Assembly (NCBI RefSeq): GCF_900113285.1
Contig: NZ_FOOT01000002.1
Span: 620,001-684,000 of the forward strand
Direction of reading: 5' to 3'
Origin: Pontibacter chinhatensis
Lineage (GTDB): Bacteria; Bacteroidota; Bacteroidia; Cytophagales; Hymenobacteraceae
Length of the DNA stretch: 64,000 nt
Below the pieces are notes generated by a model. The model saw nothing but the letters and a program-made list of their open reading frames with translations, searched no databases and was not told the DNA's origin. Shown piece after piece: positions 44,027 through 53,702 of the stretch. How positions within the stretch are numbered: position 1 is the first letter of the stretch; each line of letters begins with the position of its first letter. The position numbers were made by a program, and so were the translations under genes.

Positions 44027-46360
44027 ATGTTAAAAAGAATCCTTTCACTCCTACTTTTAGTCTCGCTGAGCACGCCGTTTGCGGCGAAGGCGGACGAAGG
44101 TATGTGGTTGCCGATGCTCATCAAGCGTCTGAACCACACGGATATGCAGAAACAGGGACTTCAGCTGACGGCCGAAGAAATCTACTCTGTAAACAATTCG
44201 AGCCTGAAGGATGCCATCGTGCAGTTCGGTGGTTTCTGTACCGGCGAGTTCATTTCACCAGAGGGCCTGCTGCTGACCAACCACCACTGCGGTTACGGTC
44301 AGATCCAATCACACTCCACCCCGCAAAACGATTACCTGACCAACGGTTTCTGGGCTACTTCTAAAGATCAGGAGCTGCCAAACGAAGGCCTGTTTGTAGA
44401 CATCCTGCACTACATGGACGACGTGACCGGCAAGGTACTCGAAGGTATCGACAACAACACACCGGAAGAGCAGCGCGCCCAACTGATTGCGCAGCGCACG
44501 CAGGCACTGGCCAAAGAGGCCTCTGAGAACGGCAAGTATGTAACCTATGTGCGTGATTTCTTCAACGGCAACGAGTTTTACCTGTTCGTATACAACCGCT
44601 ACACCGACGTGCGTCTGGTAGGTGCTCCGCCATCTTCTATTGGTAAGTTCGGTGGTGATACCGACAACTGGATGTGGCCGCGCCATACTGGTGACTTCGC
44701 GATGTTCCGCGTGTACATGGCTCCAGATGGCTCTCCTGCCACCTACAGCAAGAGCAACGTGCCTTACAAGCCAGCCCACCACCTGCCCATCAACATCGGA
44801 GAGAAAGACCCAGGCGACTTTGCCATGGTATTCGGCTTCCCGGGCCGCACCAAGCGTTTCATGACTTCGCACGGCCTGAAACTGGAGGTAAACCAGCTGA
44901 ACAACTCCCGCATTAAACTGCGCGAGCAGAAGCTCGATATCTGGAAAGAGGAGATGGACAAGGCTGATGCTACCCGCATCAAGTATGCCTCCAAGTATGC
45001 CTCTACATCTAACTACTACAAGTACTCTATCGGCCAGAACGAGGGCATCAAGCGCATGCGCACCATCGAAGGTAAAATTGCCGACGAGGACAAGTTCCAG
45101 GCCTGGGCAAATGCCGACGCCGAGCGCAAAGCTACTTATGGCAACGTGATGAGCGATATTGCTGATGCCTATACCACCATCGAGAAGTATAACTTAGGTT
45201 CGGTGTACCTGAACGAGGCCGTTCTGGGCACCGAGGCGCTGCTGATGGCTTACCGCCTGACGCCAGTGTATACTGCCCTTAAATCAGGTAACGCAGCCGC
45301 AGCTAAGAAAGCCGCTGAAGATGTGAAGCCACGCGTAGATGCTTTCTTCAAAGACTACTACCTGCCAGCGGATAAGAAAGTATTTGCGGCCCTGATGAAA
45401 GCCTACTACGACGACATCGCCAAAGACCAGCAGCCGGAGTCTTTCAAAAAGCTGGTGCAAAAGTATAAAGGCAACTTCGGGAAACTGGCCGACCACGTGT
45501 ACAGCAACTCAATTGTGGTGAACGAGCAGAAGCTTAACAGCTTCCTGCAGAACCCAACGCAGAAGGCGCTCGATAACGACCCGGCTTTCCAGATCGTGAA
45601 CGCGATTGTAGATAACTACAGAAACAACATCGCGCCAAAATTAGCCGAGAGCGAGGCGAAATTAGCCAAAGCCAATCGCCTGTACGTAGCCGGTCTGCGC
45701 CTGATGAACCCGGACAAAGTATACTACGCGGATGCCAACTCTACCATCCGCCTGAGCTACGGTTCAGTGAAGGATTACAGCCCACAGGATGGCGTGCTGT
45801 ACAACTACTATACTACGCTGGAAGGCACCATGGCCAAGGAAGATCCGAACAACGAGGAGTTCATCATCCCGGCCAAGCTCAAGCAACTGTATGAGGCAAA
45901 AGACTACGGTCGCTACGCCAACTCCAAAGGTGAACTGGTGGTTAACTTCATCACCGACAACGACATCACGGGCGGTAACTCCGGTTCTCCGGTAATCAAC
46001 GGCAAAGGCGAGCTCATCGGCCTGGCCTTCGACGGCAACTGGGAAGCTATGACCGGCGACCTGGTGTACGACCCGGACTACAAGCGCTGCATCAACGTGG
46101 ACTCACGCTACGTGCTCTTCCTGATCGAAAAGTATGCAGGCGCCACCAACCTGATCAACGAGATGACGATTGTGGACGGTGAGAACCCCGGCCCAAGCGA
46201 AGCTGCGACAGCTAAGGTAGAAGAAGCCGCCTCTCCACAGGCTGAGCTGCTGAACGCTGTAGTTGAAGAAGCCCAGCAAAACCTGAAGCAAGGCAAAACC
46301 GAGTTTAAGGTTGATAAGAAGCAAGGCAAAGCCAGAGTGAAACTGCAGGTGAAAGACTAA
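44027..46360 (+). CDS. S46 family dipeptidyl-peptidase, DPP7-type
   Basis: This secreted serine peptidase removes dipeptides from peptide N-termini, feeding amino-acid uptake. The signal peptide ends near AAKADE. The catalytic His lies in TNHHCGY (residues 86-87) and the nucleophile Ser652 in GNSGSP. The residue 18 positions after the Ser is Gly in FDGNWE; family knowledge says Gly here marks DPP7 (broad, hydrophobic) and Arg marks DPP11 (acidic). It is a single-gene unit at 777 residues, normal for S46. A strong terminator follows. Confidence 0.93.
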   Translation: MLKRILSLLLLVSLSTPFAAKADEGMWLPMLIKRLNHTDMQKQGLQLTAEEIYSVNNSSLKDAIVQFGGFCTGEFISPEGLLLTNHHCGYGQIQSHSTPQNDYLTNGFWATSKDQELPNEGLFVDILHYMDDVTGKVLEGIDNNTPEEQRAQLIAQRTQALAKEASENGKYVTYVRDFFNGNEFYLFVYNRYTDVRLVGAPPSSIGKFGGDTDNWMWPRHTGDFAMFRVYMAPDGSPATYSKSNVPYKPAHHLPINIGEKDPGDFAMVFGFPGRTKRFMTSHGLKLEVNQLNNSRIKLREQKLDIWKEEMDKADATRIKYASKYASTSNYYKYSIGQNEGIKRMRTIEGKIADEDKFQAWANADAERKATYGNVMSDIADAYTTIEKYNLGSVYLNEAVLGTEALLMAYRLTPVYTALKSGNAAAAKKAAEDVKPRVDAFFKDYYLPADKKVFAALMKAYYDDIAKDQQPESFKKLVQKYKGNFGKLADHVYSNSIVVNEQKLNSFLQNPTQKALDNDPAFQIVNAIVDNYRNNIAPKLAESEAKLAKANRLYVAGLRLMNPDKVYYADANSTIRLSYGSVKDYSPQDGVLYNYYTTLEGTMAKEDPNNEEFIIPAKLKQLYEAKDYGRYANSKGELVVNFITDNDITGGNSGSPVINGKGELIGLAFDGNWEAMTGDLVYDPDYKRCINVDSRYVLFLIEKYAGATNLINEMTIVDGENPGPSEAATAKVEEAASPQAELLNAVVEEAQQNLKQGKTEFKVDKKQGKARVKLQVKD

Positions 46361-46380
46361 GCCTTTCCTGATAAAGTATA

Positions 46381-46421
46381 AGCAGCGGCGCTGGGGATGC
46401 CCCAGCGCCGCTGCTATTTTT
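46381..46421 (+). terminator. Terminator of the S46 peptidase gene
   Basis: A perfect 16-bp stem (46381-46396 with 46400-46415, loop ATG) is followed by ATTTTTA, 20 bases past the stop codon. Confidence 0.9.
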
Positions 46422-46496
46422 ATGCTTGTTGCATAGCGTCAGTCTGCGGTTGTTTGTCCATTTGAGCCATACTTTATACTTTGCCTATACTTCCTT

Positions 46497-46965
46497 AGCC
46501 GCCGCTTCTCATAACTTGAACCAAGCTATACTTCCAAACTGCCGTTCCTCCTATAGTTCCCACAAGCCTACAGTTGCACCTCTGGCTTTGGTGCCCTCCT
46601 AGGCCGGGGGGCCTCGCCTTCGGGCATCGCGCGGTGTGCCTGAAGCTGCTCCTCGCTCCGCTGCGGGCTGCCCTAGCGGGCACCGCAACATGCACAAGGC
46701 GCTCAACCCAAAGGCTGGGATAGGTTCGATAGCCGCTGCTACTACTGTCATCTCGACCTTCGGGAGAGATCTGATTAGAATTCCCGCTAGATCTCTCGCG
46801 CTGCTCGAGATGACAAGGAGAGAGACAAGTATAATTCCCCTCCTCGGAGGGGCCAGGGGTGGGTTATACTTTGCATAGACAGCAGCTACAGCGCTTATAC
46901 TTTAGCCAAAGCAGTTACAAATTCCCCGCCTTAGCTAAGGAGGGGCCAGGGGTGGTTGGGCCCGG
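46497..46965 (-). repeat. Composite intergenic repeat, copy R3
   Basis: This is R2-type order on the minus strand. The conserved element is at 46497-46740, and the MITE-like element at 46747-46814 (GTCATCTCGA/TCGAGATGAC). The CCGGG/CCACCCC end is near 46965. The conserved element lies about 135 bases past the S46 peptidase stop. Confidence 0.87.
46747..46814. repeat. MITE-like element with GTCATCTCGA inverted ends
   Basis: Perfect 10-base ends GTCATCTCGA and TCGAGATGAC enclose an inner GAGAGATCT/AGATCTCTC pair. It is 68 bp long. Confidence 0.8.
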
Positions 46966-47076
46966 TCCTACAATCCTGTTCATCCCTTAATCCTGAAAAT
47001 CCTGATTCAGTCAAATAATATAGTATAGCCAACCTCATAAACTCGAAGCCTACCAAACCCTGCAAGTCCTAAAACA

Positions 47077-47140
47077 ACTTTCTAACTTTTTAACTTCCCA
47101 ACTTTCTAACTCCTAAACTCTCTAACTCCCAAACTCTCCC
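47077..47140 (-). repeat. GTTAGAAAG-type purine tract
   Basis: Read on the minus strand, units such as GTTAGAAAG, GTTGGGAA and GTTAGGAG recur. It lies about 60 bases before the hexosaminidase ATG and is not attached to a stop codon, unlike the other three tracts. Confidence 0.75.
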
Positions 47141-47198
47141 CCGCTGGTATTTCTATCAAATATTCCTTATTCTTGATGTTCTAACACCTTAACTTTTC

Positions 47199-49535
47199 AT
47201 GAGATTTAATAAAACCTTTCCCCTGTTGCTTAGCATGGCCTTCTTACTAGGTCTCAGCAGTACACAGGCTCAAAATCAAACAGCCGGTCCGGCCATCTCC
47301 ATCATCCCGAAACCACAGCACCTGACGTCCCAGAGCGGCCACTTTACCCTCAATGCCGACACCAAAATCCACGTACCGGCCCAAAACGAGGAGCTGAAAA
47401 GTATAGCCGACCAGCTGGCGCAAAGTATAAAAACTGCCACCGGTGTGCAGCCGCAGGTCATCCAGAAAGACGCAAAGAAAAAGGCCAAGAACATCATCCA
47501 GCTCAGCCTTACTGCTGCCACGGATACCTTGGGCAAGGAAGGCTATACGTTAGAAGTAACACCAGAACAAATTATACTTGCCGCCAACCAGCCAAACGGC
47601 CTTTTTATCGGTACGCAAAGTATAAAGCAGTTGCTGCCGCCTCAGCCTACCAAGGCGCCGGTAACGATTCCTGCAGTGCGCATAGCCGATAAACCCCGCT
47701 ACGAGTGGCGCGGCATGCACCTGGACGTGACGCGTCATTTTATGCCGGTAGAATTTGTGAAGCAGTACATCGACTACCTGGCCATGCACAAGCTCAACAC
47801 CTTCCACTGGCACCTGACCGACGACCAGGGCTGGCGCATCGAGATCAAGAAGCACCCGAAACTCACCGAAATCAGTGCCTGGCGCGACAGCACCCTAATC
47901 GGCCACTACTGGGATCTACCCCAGACCTATGACAACAAACGCCACGGCGGTTTCTACACGCAGGAGCAGATAAAAGAAGTAGTGAAGTATGCGCAGGAGC
48001 GCTACATCACGGTAGTGCCTGAAATTGAGATGCCAGGCCACGCAGTGGCGGCGCTGGCGGCTTACCCGGAGCTCTCCTGTACCGGCGGCCCGTTTAAAGT
48101 AGAAGGCAAATGGGGCATTTTTGATGATATTTTTTGCGCCGGTAACGAGCAGACATTCGCCTTTCTGGAAGACGTGATGACCGAGGTGCTGGCCCTGTTC
48201 CCGAGCCAGATCGTGCACATCGGCGGCGACGAGGCCCCAAAGACCCGCTGGAAAGAATGTCCTAAGTGCCAGAAGCGCATCAAAGATGAAGGCCTGAAGG
48301 ACGAGCATGAGCTGCAGAGCTACTTTGTCCAGCGCATGGAGAAGTTTCTGAACGCCAAAGGCCGCACTATCATTGGTTGGGACGAAATTCTGGAGGGCGG
48401 ATTGGCCCCCAACGCCCTCGTAATGAGCTGGCGCGGCGAGAAAGGTGGCATCGAGGCAGCCAAGCAGAAGCATTACGTGGTGATGACGCCTGGCAATTAT
48501 GTATACTTCGACCACTACCAGGGCGACCGTGAACTGGAGCCTGTGACCATCCACGGCAATAACCCGCTTGCAAGGGTCTACTCCTACAACCCTACGCCGG
48601 CAGAGCTCTCCAAAGAAGAGCAAAAGTATATCCTGGGCGCCCAGGCCAACATCTGGACAGAGTATATTCCCAATACCAAGCACGTAGAGTACATGGCTTT
48701 CCCGCGCGTTGCGGCGCTGTCAGAAGTTCTCTGGACGCCGGTAAACCTGAAAAACTGGGATGACTTTAAGGCGCGTATGCAGCAGCAGTACCAGCGTTAC
48801 GATGCCATGGGCATTAACTACGCCAAAAGCGCCTTCCAGGTGAAGCAGCAACTACAGGTAGTTCCGGAGCGCAAGGCTGCCAGGGTTACGTTTACCACGG
48901 ATGCCGCTGGCACGGACATTTATTATACTTTGGACGGCTCTGAGCCAACTGCCAAATCCCGGAAGTATACCGGGCCGTTTGAACTGACGAAAGCTGCCGT
49001 CATAAAGGCAGGCTCTTTTCAGGATGGTAAGCTGATAGGCCAGGCCACCACCAGGGTATTTGATGCACACAAAGCCCTCAACCGAAAAGTAACGCTGGCC
49101 AAGGAGCCGCACCGTAGCTTTTCGCCGGGCACAGCTGCCCTGGTAAACGGCCTCTACGGCACCACCGACCACTACGATGGCCACTGGCTGGGCTACCTGA
49201 AGGATGACCTGGAAGCCGTGATCGACCTGGAGCAGGTACAGTCCATCTCCAAAATCAGCAGCTCTTACGTGCAGCACATTGGCTACCGTGTGTTCCTGCC
49301 CACGCAGGTGGAGTATGCCGTGTCGGAGGATGGCAAGAACTTTAAAACCGTAAAGGTGATCAGCAATGCGGGGAAGGAAGAAGGCATGATGCGCAAAACG
49401 ATTGCCGCGGAGTTCCCGGCTACCAAGGCGCGTTTCGTAAAGGTAATTGCCCGCAACGTAGGCGTAGCTCCCGACCAGTATACGGTACGCGGCCGCGAAA
49501 CCTGGTTGCTGGTGGATGAGCTTAGCGTGGAGTAG
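47199..49535 (+). CDS. GH20 beta-N-acetylhexosaminidase
   Basis: This secreted glycoside hydrolase removes terminal beta-linked N-acetylhexosamines from chitin oligosaccharides or glycoprotein glycans. The signal peptide ends near STQAQ. A GH20 N-terminal domain is followed by the catalytic TIM barrel with the paired acids Asp344-Glu345 in HIGGDEAP. The last 200 residues contain a CHB_HEX_C-like beta-sandwich (DIYYTLDGSEPTAKSRKYTG) and an F5/8 type C domain. The 778-residue length is normal. The gene contains eight AAGTATA/TATACTT heptamers. Confidence 0.93.
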   Translation: MRFNKTFPLLLSMAFLLGLSSTQAQNQTAGPAISIIPKPQHLTSQSGHFTLNADTKIHVPAQNEELKSIADQLAQSIKTATGVQPQVIQKDAKKKAKNIIQLSLTAATDTLGKEGYTLEVTPEQIILAANQPNGLFIGTQSIKQLLPPQPTKAPVTIPAVRIADKPRYEWRGMHLDVTRHFMPVEFVKQYIDYLAMHKLNTFHWHLTDDQGWRIEIKKHPKLTEISAWRDSTLIGHYWDLPQTYDNKRHGGFYTQEQIKEVVKYAQERYITVVPEIEMPGHAVAALAAYPELSCTGGPFKVEGKWGIFDDIFCAGNEQTFAFLEDVMTEVLALFPSQIVHIGGDEAPKTRWKECPKCQKRIKDEGLKDEHELQSYFVQRMEKFLNAKGRTIIGWDEILEGGLAPNALVMSWRGEKGGIEAAKQKHYVVMTPGNYVYFDHYQGDRELEPVTIHGNNPLARVYSYNPTPAELSKEEQKYILGAQANIWTEYIPNTKHVEYMAFPRVAALSEVLWTPVNLKNWDDFKARMQQQYQRYDAMGINYAKSAFQVKQQLQVVPERKAARVTFTTDAAGTDIYYTLDGSEPTAKSRKYTGPFELTKAAVIKAGSFQDGKLIGQATTRVFDAHKALNRKVTLAKEPHRSFSPGTAALVNGLYGTTDHYDGHWLGYLKDDLEAVIDLEQVQSISKISSSYVQHIGYRVFLPTQVEYAVSEDGKNFKTVKVISNAGKEEGMMRKTIAAEFPATKARFVKVIARNVGVAPDQYTVRGRETWLLVDELSVE

Positions 49536-49560
49536 GCTATAACGTATAAACCAAGCATAA

Positions 49561-49592
49561 AAGAGGGGCTGCCGTTTACTGTAGCCCCTCTT
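49561..49592. terminator. Bidirectional terminator
   Basis: AAGAGGGGCT at 49561-49570 pairs with AGCCCCTCTT at 49583-49592. It separates the hexosaminidase gene from the convergent DUF4249 gene. Confidence 0.85.
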
Positions 49593-49622
49593 CTCGTTTT
49601 AGATAATACAACCTTTATACTT

Positions 49623-50669
49623 TCACCAGAATGCCGGCCGCTCTGTGGTGCTGTTGGCAATCACCCGACAGTCATCCGGAAAAATGTACTGCCCCACCCG
49701 CACGCCCAAATCCTCCCGCCGGACATCCAGGCTGCGCCTTGTTACCGCCGAAGCCCCGAAAAAGCCCAGCGCTGGTTCTCCTGTGGCTAAATTGGTGATG
49801 TTTCCGATGATAGTAGCGGGAGGCGGGTCCTGTATACTTCCCCCGTTCTCGATCTGTGCCTTCAGGATGCGCCAGTAATCGTAGGCGGCCTCTGAAACGG
49901 AGAGCTGCTTTACCTCCAGGTGGTACTTGGTGCCAAAGGCCTGTTCTGTCACGGGGATGCTGGTTACCAGATGCCGGCTCAGGGTGCCGCCGTTTATTAG
50001 CCTGTCGTCCTGCACGTTTACGCTGCCGGTGGGGCTGGTAATCCAGCATACTTCGCAGCAATCTTTGGGCATGGGCACCCGCACACCCCTTATTTTCTCA
50101 GCATAATCCCAGGGCTGGGTGTTTACCTGAAAGGTGCTCGTCCATTGCCACAGGTAGTAGTTCTTTTCCTGTGCCGGGTCTGGGGCGTCCACCAATACAT
50201 CCACCATGTAAATGGTTTCTTCCACATCCGCCTCGTTGAGGATCTGCTGCGGGCGTACCTCAAAGTATAAACTGTCGATGGGCGGCACGGGCCGGAGCGT
50301 TTCGGGGAGAGAAGTATAGAACTGCCCGCTTTTCGTGCGGATGCTCAACGTGTAAGTATAGCCCAGCTGTCCCTGCATGCCTCCTTCGCTGGTCTGGTAG
50401 AGTCCTGGCGCTGTTTCGGTGAGTGTTTCCTGGTTTCCGTGGTCATCTGAAAGTATAACAGTGGCCCCTGTTTCTGTGGCGCTCCAGCTGTCGGCATAAG
50501 TATCGTAGGGTTTGCTCCGGCTTAGGCGCACGGTGTAGGGTCCCGGCTCGTTGGTGATCATGCCGTCCACCACCAGTTGTTCCGCCTGGTCGTCAATGTC
50601 CAGGTCCAGCGGGTCAATGCAGCTGCCTGCCAGCAGCAAAATTATACTTAAGATGACTGCTTTTTTCAT
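49623..50669 (-). CDS. DUF4249 family lipoprotein
   Basis: The signal peptide ends at Cys17 after LAGS. The mature part starts IDPLDLDIDDQAEQLVVDGMITNEPGPYTVRL, the conserved start of DUF4249. These proteins usually pair with a CarboxypepD_reg TonB receptor and are probably surface partners of it; that matches the gene just upstream, whose stop is 6 bases away. Substrate unknown. Confidence 0.88.
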   Translation of the reverse strand: MKKAVILSIILLLAGSCIDPLDLDIDDQAEQLVVDGMITNEPGPYTVRLSRSKPYDTYADSWSATETGATVILSDDHGNQETLTETAPGLYQTSEGGMQGQLGYTYTLSIRTKSGQFYTSLPETLRPVPPIDSLYFEVRPQQILNEADVEETIYMVDVLVDAPDPAQEKNYYLWQWTSTFQVNTQPWDYAEKIRGVRVPMPKDCCEVCWITSPTGSVNVQDDRLINGGTLSRHLVTSIPVTEQAFGTKYHLEVKQLSVSEAAYDYWRILKAQIENGGSIQDPPPATIIGNITNLATGEPALGFFGASAVTRRSLDVRREDLGVRVGQYIFPDDCRVIANSTTERPAFW

Positions 50670-50675
50670 GGCGCG

Positions 50676-53060
50676 TTACCTGAACTTGAAATCATAAGAA
50701 ATAGAGGGCAGCGGCACGCCCACCACCGCAAGCCGGTAAGCCCTGGGCGGGGAGCCGTACACTTGCCGGAAGAAAACCGAGTACGGGTTTTTGCGCCCAT
50801 ACACGTTGTAGAGCGAGAGGTTCCAGGTGCCCTCCCAGCGCTTGTTCCTAGCCTTGTCTGGCAAGAGCGAGAGCGACAGGTCCAGCCGGTGGTAGTCGGG
50901 GATGCGCTGCTGGTTGCGGTCTCCGAAGTGGGGCACGATAAAATCGCCGATAACGTAGTGCGCGAGCGGCGCGGTGATGGGGCGGCCGGTGCTATAGGTA
51001 AAAGTAGCGCCCAGCTGCCAGCGTTTGCCCATTTCGTAGCTGGCGGCCAGGTTTAAAGTATGCGGTTTGTCGTAGCTGGCCGGGTAATACTCTCCTTTGT
51101 TCACAGTTTCCTCTGCCGTGGCGCCTTTTACGGCAATCTCGGTGCGGGCGTACGTATAGTTGAGCCAACCGGTCAGCCGCCCGCTTACCTTGCTGATGCT
51201 TGCCTCCACGCCATAGGCCCTGCCTTCGCCTGCCAACAAATCCGCCTCCAGGGTCAGGTTCAAGTATAAATCCGCCCCATTTTTATAGTCCAGCATGTGC
51301 TCCATCCGCTTGTAATATCCCTCTACCGAAGCCTCTATCGTATTTTTTGTAAAATTTCGGAAGTAGCCCAGGCTCACCTGATCCCCAATTTGCGGCTTTA
51401 TATGCGTGTTGCTGCTCTTCCAGATATCGGTGGGCGAGATAGTGGTGGTGTTGGAGATAAGGTGGAGGTACTGCCGGTGGCGGTTATACCCTAGCTTGAT
51501 GGCGCTGCGCTCGTTCAACGAATAATTCACCGAAAAGCGTGGCTCGGCTCCGTGGTAGCTCTCGATCACCTCCCCGCGGCTATAGCTTAAAGTATCCGTA
51601 ATGGTGCGCTCCTGTTTGGGCACACCTGGCTGATAGCGGTATACCTGCCCGGCCCCGTAGTTGGCGTAAAACGAGTAGCGCAGGCCATACATGAGGGAGA
51701 GCTTAGGCGAGAGCCGCACCTCATCGTTCCAGTACAGGGCACTCTCCAGCGCCTGCTCCGGCTGCAGCTGCACCGGCAGCACCTGCGACTCAGCCGAAGT
51801 TGGCGTTAGTCTGCCCTGCTCAAACGTATAATCCAGGGCCGCTGCTCCGAAGTGAATCGCATGCTTGCCGGTAGCCAGCGCAAAGTCTGCCTTTATACTT
51901 TTCAGCTCAATGCCGTTGCTGTACTCCGAGGCATTCACGCGCTGCTCGGTTTTCACTTTGAAAGTATAATCTGTGTACACCCCAATCAGGCTCATGGAAA
52001 GGCTGGAACTGAAGCGGCGCGTGTAGGTGGCCGTGGCAGCGTTGGTCGTCCAGTTGTAGAGCGTGTCGCCCGAGAAGCCAAACTCATCGAAGCTGCGGTA
52101 GCCGGAGACAGCGAGTTTATTACGCTCACTAAACGTATGGCTGATCTTGGCAGAGGCATCGTAAAAGGCAGCATGGCTGTTGCGGATATTGGCGTTGGGC
52201 ATTTTGCGCAGCAACCAGTCGGAGTAGGAACTGCGGCCGGCCACCAAGAAAGAGGTTTTGTCTTGGATGATAGGCCCCTCCACCGCCAGCCTGGCCGAGA
52301 CAAGTCCCACACCTCCGTTGAGCGCGAACTTCTCCCTATCACCCTCCCGCATCCGTACATCCAGCACCGAGGAGATGCGCCCGCCATACTGCGCCGGCAC
52401 GCCGCCCCGGTACAGCGTCACATCCTCCACGGCATCGGGGTTGAAAACCGAAAAGAAGCCAAACAAATGGGCACTGTTAAACAGCGGCGCGCCATCCAAA
52501 AGTATAAGGTTCTGGTCCACGCTTCCGCCCCGCACGTTAAAGCCCGTCGCCGCCTCGCCTACCGAGCTTACGCCCGGCAGCAGTTTTATACTTTTCACCA
52601 CGTCCACCTCGCCCAGAAAGGCAGGCACCGATTTAATGGTATTGATGTTGAGGCTCGTGATACCGCTCTGCACACTGCGGATGTTATCATGCACCGGCTT
52701 TTGCCCCACTACCCCCACCTCCGACAGCTGCACCGACGACCGCGCCAACGGCACCTTCAGCGTAGTGTTGCCACTGCTCACGCGCACAGTGGCCCGCTCG
52801 TAGCCCAGGTATGAAATAACCACCGTGCTACTCCCGGCAGGCAAGTATAACCTAAAGGTGCCAGTCGCATCCGTGGTAGTACCTGTGCTACTGCCTTCCG
52901 CCAGCACAGCGGCGCCGGCAATGGCCTCTCCTGTCTGCGCATCCCGTACAGTGCCGCGTACGGTAAAGCCACCTGCCTGAGGCAAGGCATAAGCATACAG
53001 CACCAGAGGCTCGCAGAGCATCAGCATAGCCACAGTAAGCCAAACCGCGAGCAGCCGCAT
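50676..53060 (-). CDS. TonB-dependent receptor with CarboxypepD_reg domain
   Basis: The ATG at 53060 gives a signal peptide; an upstream TTG is less likely. The 794-residue receptor has an N-terminal CarboxypepD_reg domain (GTVRDAQTGEAIAGAAV), a plug (GGSVDQNLILLDGAPLFN) and a barrel. The layout fits the FecA-like receptors paired with DUF4249. The gene is the first of a two-gene operon. Ligand unknown. Confidence 0.92.
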   Translation of the reverse strand: MRLLAVWLTVAMLMLCEPLVLYAYALPQAGGFTVRGTVRDAQTGEAIAGAAVLAEGSSTGTTTDATGTFRLYLPAGSSTVVISYLGYERATVRVSSGNTTLKVPLARSSVQLSEVGVVGQKPVHDNIRSVQSGITSLNINTIKSVPAFLGEVDVVKSIKLLPGVSSVGEAATGFNVRGGSVDQNLILLDGAPLFNSAHLFGFFSVFNPDAVEDVTLYRGGVPAQYGGRISSVLDVRMREGDREKFALNGGVGLVSARLAVEGPIIQDKTSFLVAGRSSYSDWLLRKMPNANIRNSHAAFYDASAKISHTFSERNKLAVSGYRSFDEFGFSGDTLYNWTTNAATATYTRRFSSSLSMSLIGVYTDYTFKVKTEQRVNASEYSNGIELKSIKADFALATGKHAIHFGAAALDYTFEQGRLTPTSAESQVLPVQLQPEQALESALYWNDEVRLSPKLSLMYGLRYSFYANYGAGQVYRYQPGVPKQERTITDTLSYSRGEVIESYHGAEPRFSVNYSLNERSAIKLGYNRHRQYLHLISNTTTISPTDIWKSSNTHIKPQIGDQVSLGYFRNFTKNTIEASVEGYYKRMEHMLDYKNGADLYLNLTLEADLLAGEGRAYGVEASISKVSGRLTGWLNYTYARTEIAVKGATAEETVNKGEYYPASYDKPHTLNLAASYEMGKRWQLGATFTYSTGRPITAPLAHYVIGDFIVPHFGDRNQQRIPDYHRLDLSLSLLPDKARNKRWEGTWNLSLYNVYGRKNPYSVFFRQVYGSPPRAYRLAVVGVPLPSISYDFKFR

Positions 53061-53125
53061 ATACAAGACAGGTTGATGGAAAAAATAGGGAACAAGCTGA
53101 ACTGCTTATACTTTCAGGTTAATAA

Positions 53126-53155
53126 GAAAGGCAGACTTTTCAGAATCTGCCTTTC
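53126..53155 (-). terminator. Terminator of the SusCD operon
   Basis: GAAAGGCAGA at 53126-53135 pairs with TCTGCCTTTC at 53146-53155. It lies 23 bases past the stop of the last gene of the operon. Confidence 0.8.
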
Positions 53156-53177
53156 CTTTTGCCAACTGCACAAACCT

Positions 53178-53690
53178 TTATTCAAATCCGGAGCTGCGGT
53201 GGCCGTACACATGGTAGATGGTGCCAAAGGGATCGGGATTGCCTTCAGCGTCCTCATCGTCACTGAACGATACCCTGAAGTAAATGCTATCGCGCAGCAC
53301 ATTATTGACTTCCACGGCATTGAGGAAAACCTGCCCATCGGTGATGGTTACCTGTGTGGGTTCGTAATCGTTTGCCAGGTTCTCCCCGCCAAAGGTTAAA
53401 TTGCCGATATTAATAGGTGTTTTAACCTTAAAATCAGCAACATTTCCCTCATCGTCTATCCAAACCTCTGTAGGCACGTTGGCGGCCGTATTATAAATCA
53501 GCACTTCGGTTAGATCCGTAAGCGGCTCAAACTGCCCAGGAGCTGTCTCTATATTAAAGGTAACACTCCAGGTTCCCGAGATGGGGTAGGTTGCCGTGTA
53601 GTCTATGTCATCATCGTCATCGTCGTCGCAGGCACTAAACACGCCCAGCGACAGAAACAGGGTCAGTAACAAAGTATATTTCAGCTTCAT
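53178..53690 (-). CDS. Surface lipoprotein, last gene of the SusCD operon
   Basis: The signal peptide ends at Cys21 (VFSAC) and is followed at once by a run of Asp residues, which fits a Bacteroidota surface-export signal. The 150-residue mature part looks beta-rich with no family I recognise. It is fourth in the SusC-SusD-Ig-like order. It may help the SusCD pair bind its substrate (inference). Confidence 0.8.
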   Translation of the reverse strand: MKLKYTLLLTLFLSLGVFSACDDDDDDDIDYTATYPISGTWSVTFNIETAPGQFEPLTDLTEVLIYNTAANVPTEVWIDDEGNVADFKVKTPINIGNLTFGGENLANDYEPTQVTITDGQVFLNAVEVNNVLRDSIYFRVSFSDDEDAEGNPDPFGTIYHVYGHRSSGFE

Positions 53691-53702
53691 ATGGATTCGG
53701 TT

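Larger units (their letters stand above)
46422..47198. other. Repeat-filled intergenic region
   Basis: It holds copy R3 (46497-46965, minus orientation) and a GTTAGAAAG-type tract at 47077-47140. No gene is present. Confidence 0.8.

Noticed and set aside
51852..52814. 320-codon open frame opposite the TonB receptor gene
   Set aside because: Antisense shadow; the receptor frame has signal peptide, CarboxypepD_reg and plug domains.
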